Assembly (NCBI GenBank): GCA_017416685.1
Contig: JAFQBN010000002.1
Coordinates: 62,001-126,000, forward strand
DNA: 64,000 nucleotides
Direction of reading: 5' to 3'
Source: Oscillospiraceae bacterium
GTDB taxonomy: Bacteria > Bacillota > Clostridia > Oscillospirales > Oscillospiraceae
In this document: one piece after another, positions 27,262 to 35,457 of the stretch
How the letters are laid out: the number at the start of each line of letters is the position of its first letter
How positions within the stretch are numbered: position 1 is the stretch's first letter
Notes under the pieces: model-generated
Told to the model about the DNA's origin: nothing
What the model saw: only the letters and a program-made list of their open reading frames with translations
The model's database searches: none
Made by a program: the position numbers and the translations under genes

Positions 27262-27735
27262 ATGGTTCGGGTTGGACACGGATATGATGTACACCGGCTG
27301 GTTTCAGACCGAAAGCTGATTTTAGGCGGTGTAGAAGTTCCCTATGAGCTGGGCCTGCTGGGACACTCCGATGCGGATGTGCTGACTCACGCGGTGATGG
27401 ACGCTCTGCTGGGCGCCGCAGCGTTGGGTGATATTGGGAAGCATTTTCCCGATACTGACCCTGCGTACAAGGGGGCTGACAGCCTGAAGCTGCTGGACCA
27501 TGTGATGGAATTGTTGGCGGAAAAAGGCTGGCGGGTGGGCAACGTTGATGCGACCATTGTGGCGCAGCGTCCCAAACTGGCTGTCTACATTCAGCAAATG
27601 AAAGAGAACCTGGCATCGCATATGGGTGTTGACCCGGAGCAGGTCAATGTGAAGGCTACCACGGAGGAAAAACTCGGCTTCACCGGTGCTGGCGAGGGCA
27701 TGGCCGTCCACGCGGTGGCCTTGCTTGAAAAGTGA
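27262..27735 (+). CDS. ispF: 2-C-methyl-D-erythritol 2,4-cyclodiphosphate synthase
   Basis: A 157-residue trimeric enzyme that cyclises CDP-ME 2-phosphate in the MEP pathway. The metal ligands lie in [10 protein letters not shown] (Asp9, His11) and the [20 protein letters not shown] block; [16 protein letters not shown] at the end is the family signature. ATG 27262 follows GAGAGGGGAATGAG. The gene ends before a strong palindromic terminator. Confidence 0.96.
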   Translation: MVRVGHGYDVHRLVSDRKLILGGVEVPYELGLLGHSDADVLTHAVMDALLGAAALGDIGKHFPDTDPAYKGADSLKLLDHVMELLAEKGWRVGNVDATIVAQRPKLAVYIQQMKENLASHMGVDPEQVNVKATTEEKLGFTGAGEGMAVHAVALLEK

Positions 27736-27747
27736 ATTTCGTAAATG

Positions 27748-27774
27748 GGACGGAGCGATCGCTCCGTCCTTTTT
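27748..27774 (+). terminator. Terminator of ispD-ispF
   Basis: A self-complementary 22-nt sequence, GGACGGAGCGA paired with TCGCTCCGTCC (27748-27769), followed by T to 27774. Confidence 0.85.
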
Positions 27775-27845
27775 ATGTGCCGCGGGTGTGGTCAGCGCAT
27801 AAGATGGTCTGTGAGGGATCATTGCCATGAAAGGATGGGATCGGG

Positions 27846-28112
27846 ATGGTCAATTACCTCATTTTGTGCCGCTCGCTGACCTATGCCCAGCGGTCTGCGC
27901 GGGCGCTGGAACGGGCCGGGCTGATGGCGCACATCATGCGCTGCCCCAAAGGGATCTCCACGGAGGGCTGCAGCCACTGTGTTAAGATTAAAAACAATGC
28001 TCTTGAACGGGCAGTCGATATTCTGGTCCGTGCCGGCCTGAAGCCAAAGCACGTATTTGGAAACGATGGTGCGGGGGGATATGAGGAGGTCGGAGTGGTT
28101 GGTTTATCTTGA
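27846..28112 (+). CDS. DUF3343 protein (putative Se/S carrier-like)
   Basis: An 88-residue protein of the DUF3343 family, which databases describe as a putative selenium/sulfur carrier. It has the family's LCRSLTYAQRSARALERAG opening, the PKGISTEGCSHCVKI region with the two cysteines (Cys42, Cys45) and a C-terminal Gly-rich end. In selenium-using Clostridia DUF3343 genes often neighbour cysteine desulfurase-like enzymes, as here with the downstream gene overlapping by 14 nt. No selenium genes are visible in the window, so a sulfur role is equally possible. The start ATG 27846 has a weak GATGGGATCGGG ribosome-binding site. Confidence 0.8.
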   Translation: MVNYLILCRSLTYAQRSARALERAGLMAHIMRCPKGISTEGCSHCVKIKNNALERAVDILVRAGLKPKHVFGNDGAGGYEEVGVVGLS

Positions 28113-29223
28113 CAGCGCAGCCACCACCATGCAGAAACCGCGCTGCGTCGCGCAGGCGGCGGCGCGTGCCATGCAGACAATGGCCAGTCCGGGACGCGGC
28201 AGTCATCGTCCGGCAGATCTGGCGGCGACGACCGTCTTTGCATGCAGGGAAGAGGCGGCGCGATTGTTCGGCCTGACCGACCCGGAACAGGTCGTGTTTA
28301 CCTGCAACGCCACCCATGCGCTGAACATTGCCATTAAATCGCTGGTCGCGCCGGGAGATGCGGTCGTCATTTCCGGGTATGAGCATAATGCGGTCACGCG
28401 CCCGCTGCACGCTATGGGACGGGTGGACATCCGCGTGGCCGATGGGCCGCTGTTCCAGCCGCGGAAGATACTGGAACGCTTTGAGAAGCTGGTTACGTCG
28501 GATGTGGCGTGCGTGATCTGCACCCATATGTCTAACGTGTTCGGCTATATCCTGCCTATGGATGAGATCGCGGAGCTTTGTGCGTGCAGGGGTGTGCCGC
28601 TGATCGTGGATGCATCCCAGTCGGCAGGTTGTGTGCCTGTTGATGCAGGAAAGTGGCGCGCGGCCTTTGTGGCGATGCCCGGGCATAAAGGGCTGTATGG
28701 GCCGCAGGGGACGGGACTGCTTTTGTGCAGCGCACCGGCAAAACCGCTTATGGAGGGCGGAACAGGCAGTGCGTCCGCACTGCAGACGATGCCCGATTAT
28801 TTGCCGGACCGGTTGGAGGCGGGAACGCACAACATTCCCGGCATTGCCGGTTTGCTGGAGGGGATACGGTTTGTAAGCAGACGCGGCGCTGAGCAGATTG
28901 GATACCACGAAACAACGCTGAGCCGAAGAATGGCAGAGGAATTAAGCAAAATCCCGGGTGTCCGCGTGTATGAGCAGGATTTGGGTGATCGTTGCCGAGG
29001 TGGAGTTCTGTCTTTCTGTGTGGACGGGAAGGACTGTGAGGAATTCGGCCAGCAGCTTGGAAAAATGGGGTTTGCTGTGCGCAGCGGACTGCATTGTGCG
29101 CCCCTTGCCCACGGTACGGTGGGGACACTGGATACAGGTACGATCCGGGCAAGTATTTCTGCCTTTAATACGGCGGACGAAGTGGCCCGGTTCGTCCGAG
29201 CGGTGGCGCTTGCTTCGAAGTAA
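28099..29223 (+). CDS. Class V aminotransferase / cysteine desulfurase-like
   Basis: A 374-residue PLP enzyme of the NifS/SufS group. The opening VYLDSAATTMQKP is typical, the PLP lysine lies in AMPGHKGLYGPQGTG, the cofactor Asp in LIVDASQSAGC, and the reactive Cys in RSGLHCAPLAHGT. This points to removal of sulfur or selenium from cysteine or selenocysteine, possibly handing it to the DUF3343 protein encoded just upstream. TTG 28099 is chosen because AGGAGGT (28084-28090) lies 8 nt before it; ATG 28081 sits before that ribosome-binding site and would add a non-family MRRSEW. It ends before a strong terminator. Confidence 0.85.
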   Translation: MVYLDSAATTMQKPRCVAQAAARAMQTMASPGRGSHRPADLAATTVFACREEAARLFGLTDPEQVVFTCNATHALNIAIKSLVAPGDAVVISGYEHNAVTRPLHAMGRVDIRVADGPLFQPRKILERFEKLVTSDVACVICTHMSNVFGYILPMDEIAELCACRGVPLIVDASQSAGCVPVDAGKWRAAFVAMPGHKGLYGPQGTGLLLCSAPAKPLMEGGTGSASALQTMPDYLPDRLEAGTHNIPGIAGLLEGIRFVSRRGAEQIGYHETTLSRRMAEELSKIPGVRVYEQDLGDRCRGGVLSFCVDGKDCEEFGQQLGKMGFAVRSGLHCAPLAHGTVGTLDTGTIRASISAFNTADEVARFVRAVALASK

Positions 29224-29227
29224 AATG

Positions 29228-29275
29228 GCGGCATCGCCGCAGCTTCCCGGGAAGCCGCGGCGATGCCGCTTTTTT
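29228..29275 (+). terminator. Terminator after the desulfurase-like gene
   Basis: A 13-bp perfect stem, GCGGCATCGCCGC (29228-29240) with its complement (29257-29269), followed by six T. Confidence 0.88.
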
Positions 29276-29320
29276 GCATGCATATACGAAAAAAATACTA
29301 CAGTTTCAAGGCCTGAACGC

Positions 29321-29349
29321 TTGCTATTATCACTCAAATATAGTATAAT
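29321..29349 (+). promoter_or_regulatory. Sigma-A-type promoter of the cdaA operon
   Basis: TTGCTA (29321-29326), 17-bp spacer, perfect TATAAT (29344-29349). No terminator is seen until 35403, so it may drive everything to rpoZ. Confidence 0.85.
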
Positions 29350-29409
29350 GTATTAGTATAGCTATATTATGCCCGTTTGCCGGTTTTGGCAAGAAAGGGA
29401 GGAGTTAAC

Positions 29410-30291
29410 ATGCAGGCGGTCATTCGTTTTTTCGATACATTTTTTGGCATCGTGCGTATCAGTGATATTCTCGATATTGCCCTTTTGTCCGTCTTCATCT
29501 ACAAGTTGATCTGGATGACCAGAAAGAACAGCTTTGGCCGTGTTTTGAAGGGCGTTGGTGTTCTGCTGGTGTTTATGGCGCTGGCTTCGGTGCTGAAGCT
29601 GTATGCCGTAAGTTATCTGTTCAACATCGTGATCGACTGGGGCGTATTTGCGCTGATCGTTATCTTTCAGCCGGAAATCCGGCGTCTGCTGGAGCGTGTG
29701 GGCGACAGCCGTCTGTTCGCCGCGCTGCTGAAGTCCCAGAGCCGTGATCTGAATGCCGTGGAGCATGCTATCAAGGAGACGGTGGATGCCTATGAGATGA
29801 TGTCCCGGGACAAGGTCGGTGCGCTGATGGTTTTCGAGCGCAACAATCATCTGGACGACATCATTAAGACCGGCACGGCGCTGGACGCCGCCGCCAGTTC
29901 CGAGCTGCTGAAAAATATTTTCTGGAACAAGGCACCTTTGCACGACGGTGCGGTCATCGTCCGAAACGGCAGGATCGTGGGCGCTGGCTGTATGCTGCCC
30001 CTGTCCGGCAATGTAAACCTGAGCCGTGACCTTGGTATGCGGCATCGTGCCGGCATCGGCATCAGTGAGCATTCCGATGCGGTGGTCGCCATTGTTTCGG
30101 AGGAGACCGGCTCTGTTTCCGTTGCGGTTGGCGGTATGCTGAAGCGCCACCTCGCACCGGAGACTTTTAAGCGGCTGCTTGAAAATGAACTGTTGACCAA
30201 GGAAGAGACAGAGAATGTGAATATCATAACGCTGATCTCTTCGCTGCTGTCGCGATCCAGAAAGGGGGATGAGCAGGATGAAGTCAATTAA
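29410..30291 (+). CDS. cdaA: Diadenylate cyclase CdaA
   Basis: A 293-residue membrane enzyme that makes cyclic di-AMP from two ATP. Three N-terminal transmembrane helices (about 20-36, 49-64 and 70-87) precede the DAC domain, whose motifs are D179-G-A181 and R211-H-R213. Cyclic di-AMP controls potassium and osmotic balance and cell-wall homeostasis. ATG 29410 has GGGAGGAG upstream. It overlaps cdaR by 14 nt; the third usual partner, glmM, is not in this window. Confidence 0.96.
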   Translation: MQAVIRFFDTFFGIVRISDILDIALLSVFIYKLIWMTRKNSFGRVLKGVGVLLVFMALASVLKLYAVSYLFNIVIDWGVFALIVIFQPEIRRLLERVGDSRLFAALLKSQSRDLNAVEHAIKETVDAYEMMSRDKVGALMVFERNNHLDDIIKTGTALDAAASSELLKNIFWNKAPLHDGAVIVRNGRIVGAGCMLPLSGNVNLSRDLGMRHRAGIGISEHSDAVVAIVSEETGSVSVAVGGMLKRHLAPETFKRLLENELLTKEETENVNIITLISSLLSRSRKGDEQDEVN

Positions 30292-31507
30292 GGAGAGCAA
30301 GTGGGTCTACGTTCTGCTGTCCGTGCTGATCGCCACAACCCTTTGGCTGTTTGTCCGCATGGATGAGGATCCTGAAATGGAAAACCGTGAGCGGGGCATT
30401 CCTGTGATAACCTCCGGAGAAAGAGTGCTGGAGACTCAGGGACTTATGATCGAGCAGATCGCGCCTGCCGATGTTATGCTGGTCTGGAAGGGCAACTGGC
30501 GCGAGGTCAGCCAGCTGAATAAGGAGAACGTCAGCGTCAGCGTTGATGTGTCCAAAATTACCGAACCCGGCGAATACGAGCTGGAATTTACCCCGAACTA
30601 TCCTGCAACCGTGGCATCTTCCGCGGTATCGCTGCAGAGCAGTATTCCGCAGACCATCAGGGTCACGGTGGCCAAAATCTACTCAAAGCCCATGACCATA
30701 CAGCCTGTTTTCAAGGGCAGCGTTGAGGATGGCTATCAGGCGGGCGAGTTTATCGTCGAGCCGGAGCAGGTACAAATCAGCGGCACGCAGGAAAAGGTGG
30801 ACAGCGTCCAGACGGTTCAGGTCGTGCTGGAACAGAAGAAGATGAAAGAAAGTTTTTCCGGCGAGCTGGAACTGCAGTTCCTTGACAAGGCCGGAAAACA
30901 GGTTGATACCGAGGGATTGCGGCTCAGCGCGGAGCGTGCCAACGTCTATATGCCCATTGTGGTCATGAAGGAAGTACCCCTTGCAGTGGAGTTCATTTCC
31001 GGCGGCGGCGCGACGGAGGACAACGTTGCGTGTGTGATCGAACCGAAATCCATCACGGTGTCCGGCCCTGAGGAGGTTCTGGAAAATCTGGAACACATTT
31101 CTTTGGGCAGCATCGATCTTGCGCAGGTTATCGGTGAATATACCGACGAATACCCGGTCTATTTGGATGCGGGTCTGGTCAACATCAGCGGAACGGATAC
31201 GGCTGAGGTCCGTGTCACGGTCAGCGGCCTTGCGACCAAGACGGTTGAAGTGGAAAACATCCAGCTTGTCAACGTGCCAAAGGGGTACAAGGCTGCGCTG
31301 GTCACCCAGAAGCGGGCCATCACCCTGCGCGGAACACAGCAGGCACTGGACAAGGTGCTGGTACCTCAGATCCGCATGATCGCGGATCTGTCCAACGTGG
31401 CGGCTACCGGTTCTTACAATGTGCCGGTCACGATCTATCTGTACGCCGGCAACGAGGTGGGTGTGATCGGGCAGAACAACGTTGTGGTCAAGCTGACCCG
31501 CGGCTGA
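30278..31507 (+). CDS. cdaR: CdaA regulatory protein CdaR (YbbR domains)
   Basis: A 409-residue protein with an N-terminal transmembrane anchor (about 9-26) and four YbbR repeats on the outer side (about 45-120, 125-205, 215-300 and 310-405). In Firmicutes CdaR binds CdaA and adjusts its activity. ATG 30278 follows AAGGGGG at 30262-30267 and overlaps cdaA. The tandem YbbR domains and the coupling to cdaA make the assignment firm. Confidence 0.92.
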   Translation: MKSIKESKWVYVLLSVLIATTLWLFVRMDEDPEMENRERGIPVITSGERVLETQGLMIEQIAPADVMLVWKGNWREVSQLNKENVSVSVDVSKITEPGEYELEFTPNYPATVASSAVSLQSSIPQTIRVTVAKIYSKPMTIQPVFKGSVEDGYQAGEFIVEPEQVQISGTQEKVDSVQTVQVVLEQKKMKESFSGELELQFLDKAGKQVDTEGLRLSAERANVYMPIVVMKEVPLAVEFISGGGATEDNVACVIEPKSITVSGPEEVLENLEHISLGSIDLAQVIGEYTDEYPVYLDAGLVNISGTDTAEVRVTVSGLATKTVEVENIQLVNVPKGYKAALVTQKRAITLRGTQQALDKVLVPQIRMIADLSNVAATGSYNVPVTIYLYAGNEVGVIGQNNVVVKLTRG

Positions 31508-31529
31508 CCGGCAGAAGGAGAGGTACCCT

Positions 31530-31946
31530 GTGATCCAGACGGCGATCGTCAAACGAATTCTGTCATCCGGACAAGCTGAGGTCTCCCTGATGCGGCAGAT
31601 GGAGTGCGGACTCAGCTGCAAAAGTTGTGAGGGCTGCCCTCAAAAGCCGAAGGACGAACTGCTGGCCCTTGCAGATAATGCCGTGGGCGCAGCGGTTGGC
31701 GATGTGGTAACGGTCAAACCGAACCGCTGCGGTACTTCCGGTGCGGTGCTGCTTGTTTGGCTGCTGCCCTGTATAGGATTGATCCTTGGCTACATTTTGG
31801 CCGGACTGCTCGGAAGTTCCGAGGGAATTTGCATTGCAGCGGCTTTCGGCGGTCTTGCAGTTGGATTTGTCCCTGCGGTAATTGCAAATCGCATCGCTGC
31901 CGGAAAAAATGGACCGGAATTCACCATCGTTTCCCTTGGGAGGTGA
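31530..31946 (+). CDS. SoxR-reducing system RseC family protein
   Basis: A 138-residue membrane protein with a Cys-rich N-terminal domain (CGLSCKSCEGCPQ, about 26-38) and two transmembrane helices (about 74-92 and 97-117). This is the RseC/MucC family, linked in Gram-negatives to Rnf/Rsx-type electron transfer and sigma-E; in Clostridia the role is unknown. The start is GTG 31530, with AGAAGGAGAGG upstream. Its TGA stop (31944-31946) lies in the same frame as the DUF5685 gene, only two codons before that gene's likely ATC start. Confidence 0.82.
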   Translation: MIQTAIVKRILSSGQAEVSLMRQMECGLSCKSCEGCPQKPKDELLALADNAVGAAVGDVVTVKPNRCGTSGAVLLVWLLPCIGLILGYILAGLLGSSEGICIAAAFGGLAVGFVPAVIANRIAAGKNGPEFTIVSLGR

Positions 31947-31955
31947 GGGCGTATC
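31939..31955 (+). promoter_or_regulatory. Ribosome-binding site preceding an ATC start
   Basis: GGAGGTGA (31939-31946) is fully complementary to the 16S anti-Shine-Dalgarno sequence and ends 6 nt before ATC 31953. The two codons between the stop and the ATC are GGG and CGT, neither a start codon. Confidence 0.6.
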
Positions 31956-32822
31956 TTCGGATATGTACGGCCCCTGCGCGGGGAACTGAAATGCAAAGAT
32001 CTTGACCTGTATCGGGCCACTTACTGCGGTCTGTGCCGTACTTTGCGCCGGCGCTGCGGTGTTGTGGCACCTATGATACTCAACTACGACTTTACCTTTC
32101 TTGCGCTGCTGCTGGCCCCGGCGCGGGGGGAATCGGTAACATGCAGACACCGCTGCCACGTGGTTCCCACCAGACGCTGTATGTGCGAACAGTCTCCTGC
32201 TCTGGAGCAGGCGGCAGATACCAGCGTGATTCTGACTTACTGGCAGCTGGAGGACAAAGTTCGCGATGAAAAGGGCATTGCGCGGCTGAAAGCTGCGATT
32301 GTTAAGTGTCTGCTGAGTGGAGCGTACCGCAAAGCCGCTGCGCGGCAGCCTGAGTTTGCCGGTGTGGTTTGCGCGCAGCTGGAGGAACTGCGCCGGCTGG
32401 AGCAAGAGCGATGTGCCTGTGTCGACAGACCGGCTGATGCCTTTGCCAGACTTCTGGTCGCAGCGGCCCCCGCGCTGCCGGATGAGGGGCAGCGGCGGGC
32501 TATGGAGCAGCTGCTGTACCATCTTGGCCGATGGATCTATCTTGTGGATGCCAGAGACGATTTGCAGGAGGATCTCAAGTCCGGCGGCTACAACCCCGTG
32601 GCATTGCGTTGGGGAGATGCTCCGGAGGATACGGAGCTTGACCTGACCCTGACCCATTCTGTTTCGCTTATGCGGTCTGCGGCGGCCCTTTTGGAGCTCG
32701 GCAGACAGACGGAAATCGTTGAAAACGTACTGAATTACGGGCTTCCGGCGGTACAGAAGGCTGTGCCTTCCGGGCAATGGAAGCAAATGCAAAAACATAA
32801 GATTTGGAGTAACAAAGCATGA
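31953..32822 (+). CDS. DUF5685 family protein, probable ATC start
   Basis: A 289-residue protein of unknown function that matches DUF5685. The family's N-terminus is [16 protein letters not shown] with [17 protein letters not shown], whose Cys-x2-Cys pair probably binds metal together with the later [15 protein letters not shown] cluster. Reading from the first standard start (TTG 32043) deletes 30 residues including those first cysteines. The full sequence is in frame from ATC 31953, placed 6 nt after a perfect ribosome-binding site. Unless there is a sequencing error, this gene uses a rare ATC start. It overlaps the next gene, a J-protein, by ATGA, which suggests they work together. Confidence 0.8.
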   Translation: MFGYVRPLRGELKCKDLDLYRATYCGLCRTLRRRCGVVAPMILNYDFTFLALLLAPARGESVTCRHRCHVVPTRRCMCEQSPALEQAADTSVILTYWQLEDKVRDEKGIARLKAAIVKCLLSGAYRKAAARQPEFAGVVCAQLEELRRLEQERCACVDRPADAFARLLVAAAPALPDEGQRRAMEQLLYHLGRWIYLVDARDDLQEDLKSGGYNPVALRWGDAPEDTELDLTLTHSVSLMRSAAALLELGRQTEIVENVLNYGLPAVQKAVPSGQWKQMQKHKIWSNKA

Positions 32823-33403
32823 ATGATCCTTACAGTGTGCTGGGCGTAAGTCCAAACGCCAGCGACGAGGAAGTCAAGCGGGCCTACCGGGAACTGGCCC
32901 GGAAATACCACCCGGACAACTACCAGAATAACCCGTTGGCAGACCTTGCAGAGGAAAAGATGAAGGCTGTGAATGAGGCCTATGATGCCATTCAGAAACA
33001 GCGCCAGGGCGGGGGAGGAACCTATGGTTCCCAATCCGCTTCTTACAGTTCCTCCGGGACTAAAGATCCGGCGTTTGCACGAATTCGCAGCGCGGTCTCT
33101 GCAGGGGATCTGCAGCTTGCAGACAGGCTGCTTAGTGAGATCTCCGACCACGGTGCCGAGTGGCATTTTCTCAGCGGTGCGGTTGCCTATCGGCGCGGCT
33201 GGCTGGATGAGGCCAGACAGCACTACCAGATAGCCTGTCAGCTTGACCCGGGTAATATGGAGTATCGACAGGCTCTTGCGATGATGAACAACGCCGGCGG
33301 CGGTTTTTCGTCCTACGGCACCGGGGGCGGTATGTCCGATTGCTGCACGACCTATCTGTGTCTGCGCTGCCTGTGTCCCTTTGACGGCGGCCTGTTCTGC
33401 TGA
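32819..33403 (+). CDS. J-domain protein with Cys-rich end
   Basis: A 194-residue protein with an N-terminal J domain (1-62; His31-Pro-Asp33 intact), so it can stimulate an Hsp70 (DnaK). A Gly/Ser linker (about 63-80) follows, then a helical region with a TPR-like pattern (about 85-155; [39 protein letters not shown]) and a C-terminal stretch with six Cys ([12 protein letters not shown] and a final Cys). It is not DnaJ itself: the classical zinc-finger repeats and substrate domain are missing. It is coupled to the DUF5685 gene by ATGA. A Cys-rich client or metal role is a guess. Confidence 0.82.
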   Translation: MNDPYSVLGVSPNASDEEVKRAYRELARKYHPDNYQNNPLADLAEEKMKAVNEAYDAIQKQRQGGGGTYGSQSASYSSSGTKDPAFARIRSAVSAGDLQLADRLLSEISDHGAEWHFLSGAVAYRRGWLDEARQHYQIACQLDPGNMEYRQALAMMNNAGGGFSSYGTGGGMSDCCTTYLCLRCLCPFDGGLFC

Positions 33404-33430
33404 GGATAAACGAAAAGAGGAAGTGTGATC

Positions 33431-34309
33431 ATGGTCAAAAGTATGACCGGCTACGGCCGGGGAGAGGCTGTGCTGAACGGCCGCTCCATCACTGTTGAAG
33501 TTCGCTCGGTCAACAATCGATACCTCGATTGTACCGTTAAGCTGCCCCGGCTTTACATCTTTGCCGAGGATGCCATCAAGACCCGGGTGCAGAACAGCAT
33601 CTCCCGCGGCAAGGTGGATGTGTTCGTCAGCCTTGACAATGCCGAGGCGGAGGAGGTCGTGATCTCCGTCAACAAGCCGGTTGCGGACAGCTACTATGCT
33701 GCGCTGATCGCGCTGCGGGATCAGTACCAGCTCAAAGACGACATCTCGGTATCTCTGCTGTCCAAGTTCCAGGACGTTCTGCTGGTGGAAAAGAGTCAGG
33801 AGGACATGGAGGCGGTTGCCGCCGATATCTGCAGCGTGCTTGATATGGCCCTGACCGATTACACCGAGATGCGCAGCCGGGAAGGCGAGAAGCTGGCCGC
33901 TGATGTACGTGAACGCGCGGAAACCATCAAGGGCCTGCTTGCCAGGGTGGAGGAGCGATCCCCCAAGACTGTCTCCGAGTATCGAGCCAAGCTGGAGGCG
34001 CGCATGCGCGACGTTCTTTCCAACACCCAGCTGGACGAGAGCCGCATCCTTACCGAGGCGGCCATCTTTGCCGATAAGGTCGCCGTGGATGAAGAAACGG
34101 TCCGTCTGCACAGCCATCTGGAGCAGCTGGATACCATGCTGGCAAGCGGCGTGCCTGTGGGCAGAAAGCTGGACTTCCTCATTCAGGAATTCAACCGCGA
34201 GGCCAACACCATCGGCTCTAAATGCACCGATCTTGAAATTTCCCGCTATGTGGTGGACATGAAGGCGGAGATCGAGAAGATCCGCGAGCAGGTCCAGAAC
34301 GTGGAATAA
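33431..34309 (+). CDS. YicC/YloC family endoribonuclease-like protein
   Basis: A 292-residue YicC-family protein. The N-terminal signature SMTGYGRGEA and the C-terminal GRKLDFLIQEFNREANTIGSK (about residues 245-265) are diagnostic. Members act as endoribonucleases in E. coli and B. subtilis studies. It heads the conserved order yicC-remA-gmk-rpoZ. ATG 33431 follows GAGGAAGTG; an in-frame ATA/ATG further upstream is less likely. No membrane segment. Confidence 0.9.
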   Translation: MVKSMTGYGRGEAVLNGRSITVEVRSVNNRYLDCTVKLPRLYIFAEDAIKTRVQNSISRGKVDVFVSLDNAEAEEVVISVNKPVADSYYAALIALRDQYQLKDDISVSLLSKFQDVLLVEKSQEDMEAVAADICSVLDMALTDYTEMRSREGEKLAADVRERAETIKGLLARVEERSPKTVSEYRAKLEARMRDVLSNTQLDESRILTEAAIFADKVAVDEETVRLHSHLEQLDTMLASGVPVGRKLDFLIQEFNREANTIGSKCTDLEISRYVVDMKAEIEKIREQVQNVE

Positions 34310-34324
34310 GGGGAGTCGAGCATC

Positions 34325-34591
34325 GTGAAACTGATTAACATCGGCTTTGGAAATATGATTTCAGCCGGACGGCTGGTTGCCATTGTCAGTCCCGACTCGG
34401 CGCCCATCAAGCGTATGGTGCAGGAGGCGCGGGACCGCGGCATTCTGATCGATGCCACCTATGGCCGCAAGACCAGCTCTGTGCTGATCATGGACAATGA
34501 CCATCTGGTGCTTTCTGCACTGACTCCGGAAACCGTGGCCGGCCGCACGGAGGAAGGCGGAACCTCTGTCAGCGAGGAGGAGAGACTATGA
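34325..34591 (+). CDS. remA: Extracellular matrix regulator RemA (DUF370)
   Basis: An 88-residue DNA-binding regulator. [20 protein letters not shown] and [15 protein letters not shown] with [14 protein letters not shown] are the family core. In B. subtilis RemA activates biofilm matrix and osmolyte genes. The start is GTG 34325 behind GGGGAGTCGAG. It lies between yicC and gmk, as in B. subtilis, and overlaps gmk by ATGA. The C-terminus is a short acidic extension. Confidence 0.92.
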   Translation: MKLINIGFGNMISAGRLVAIVSPDSAPIKRMVQEARDRGILIDATYGRKTSSVLIMDNDHLVLSALTPETVAGRTEEGGTSVSEEERL

Positions 34592-35205
34592 CAGGCAAGC
34601 AGAAAAAGAAAGGACAGCTGATCGTGCTGTCCGGCCCGTCCGGAACGGGAAAGAGTACGGTGATCGCCGAGCTGATGGCGCAGCGGGAGCTGTTTTTCTC
34701 TGTATCGTACACCACCCGCGGCCCCAGAGTGGGGGAGCAGGACGGTGTGAATTACAATTTCGTTACCCGGCAGGAGTTCGAGCGGATGATCGCCGCCGAC
34801 GAGCTGTTAGAGTACGCGGAATATGTGGATAACTACTACGGCACGTCGCTGAAAGTCATCAATGAAAAGCTGGATGCGGGCATCGACGTGCTGCTGGATA
34901 TCGAGGTCAAGGGCGCGGCGAAAGTGCGTCAGCGCTGTCCCGATGCCATTTTTATCTTCATGATCCCCCCGTCTTTTGAGGAACTGTCCCGCCGTCTGCA
35001 CGGTCGGAACACGGACAACGAAGCGGTGATCACCGGCCGGCTGGAGAAGGCCCGGTCGGAATATAAGGAGATCCCCAACTACGATTACCTTGTGGTCAAT
35101 GACAAGGTGTCCCACGCGGTTGGCGAGATCGAGGCGATCCTGACTGCGGCGGAGTGCCGCGTGGAAAACAGAAAATACATTGTTGAAGGAGATAATGCGT
35201 TATGA
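34588..35205 (+). CDS. gmk: Guanylate kinase
   Basis: A 205-residue GMP kinase. The P-loop is GPSGTGKST (16-24), followed by [20 protein letters not shown], the GMP-binding segment, and the lid with RRLHGRNTD. It makes GDP from GMP in the cytosol. ATG 34588 overlaps remA and the 3' end overlaps rpoZ by four bases. Confidence 0.96.
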   Translation: MTGKQKKKGQLIVLSGPSGTGKSTVIAELMAQRELFFSVSYTTRGPRVGEQDGVNYNFVTRQEFERMIAADELLEYAEYVDNYYGTSLKVINEKLDAGIDVLLDIEVKGAAKVRQRCPDAIFIFMIPPSFEELSRRLHGRNTDNEAVITGRLEKARSEYKEIPNYDYLVVNDKVSHAVGEIEAILTAAECRVENRKYIVEGDNAL

Positions 35206-35387
35206 TGCTCTACCCCCCTATGAAGGACCTGCTGGCCAATGTGCACAGCCGCTATGAACTGGTGAATGTGGTTGCATGCCGCGCTCGTGAGATCGCGTTC
35301 GAGGCTGAAGAGGCCGGTATCGCGCTGGAGGATAAGCCTGTCAGCATGGCCATCCGCGAGGTGGCTGCCGGCAAGGATGCCGAGTAA
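35202..35387 (+). CDS. rpoZ: RNA polymerase omega subunit
   Basis: A 61-residue omega subunit that helps fold and assemble RNA polymerase beta-prime. The conserved core is SRYELVNVVACRAREIA followed by KPVSMAIREVAAGK. It overlaps gmk by four bases and ends just before a terminator. In B. subtilis coaBC follows; here coaBC is absent and priA comes next. Confidence 0.93.
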   Translation: MMLYPPMKDLLANVHSRYELVNVVACRAREIAFEAEEAGIALEDKPVSMAIREVAAGKDAE

Positions 35388-35402
35388 AACAAACCGATAA
35401 AG

Positions 35403-35437
35403 GCAAGTGGGAGAAAACTGCCTCTCACTTGCTTTTT
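35403..35437 (+). terminator. Terminator between rpoZ and priA
   Basis: An 11-bp stem with one mismatch, GCAAGTGGGAG (35403-35413) with CTCTCACTTGC (35422-35432), followed by TTTTT. It ends the long transcript that begins at cdaA. Confidence 0.8.
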
Positions 35438-35457
35438 CGATGAAAAGGGGCGGTGAA

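Noticed and set aside
31530-32822. Stop-codon read-through joining the RseC-like gene and DUF5685 in one protein
   Set aside because: They share a frame across TGA 31944, but the DUF5685 start has its own perfect ribosome-binding site and the two families are separate elsewhere.
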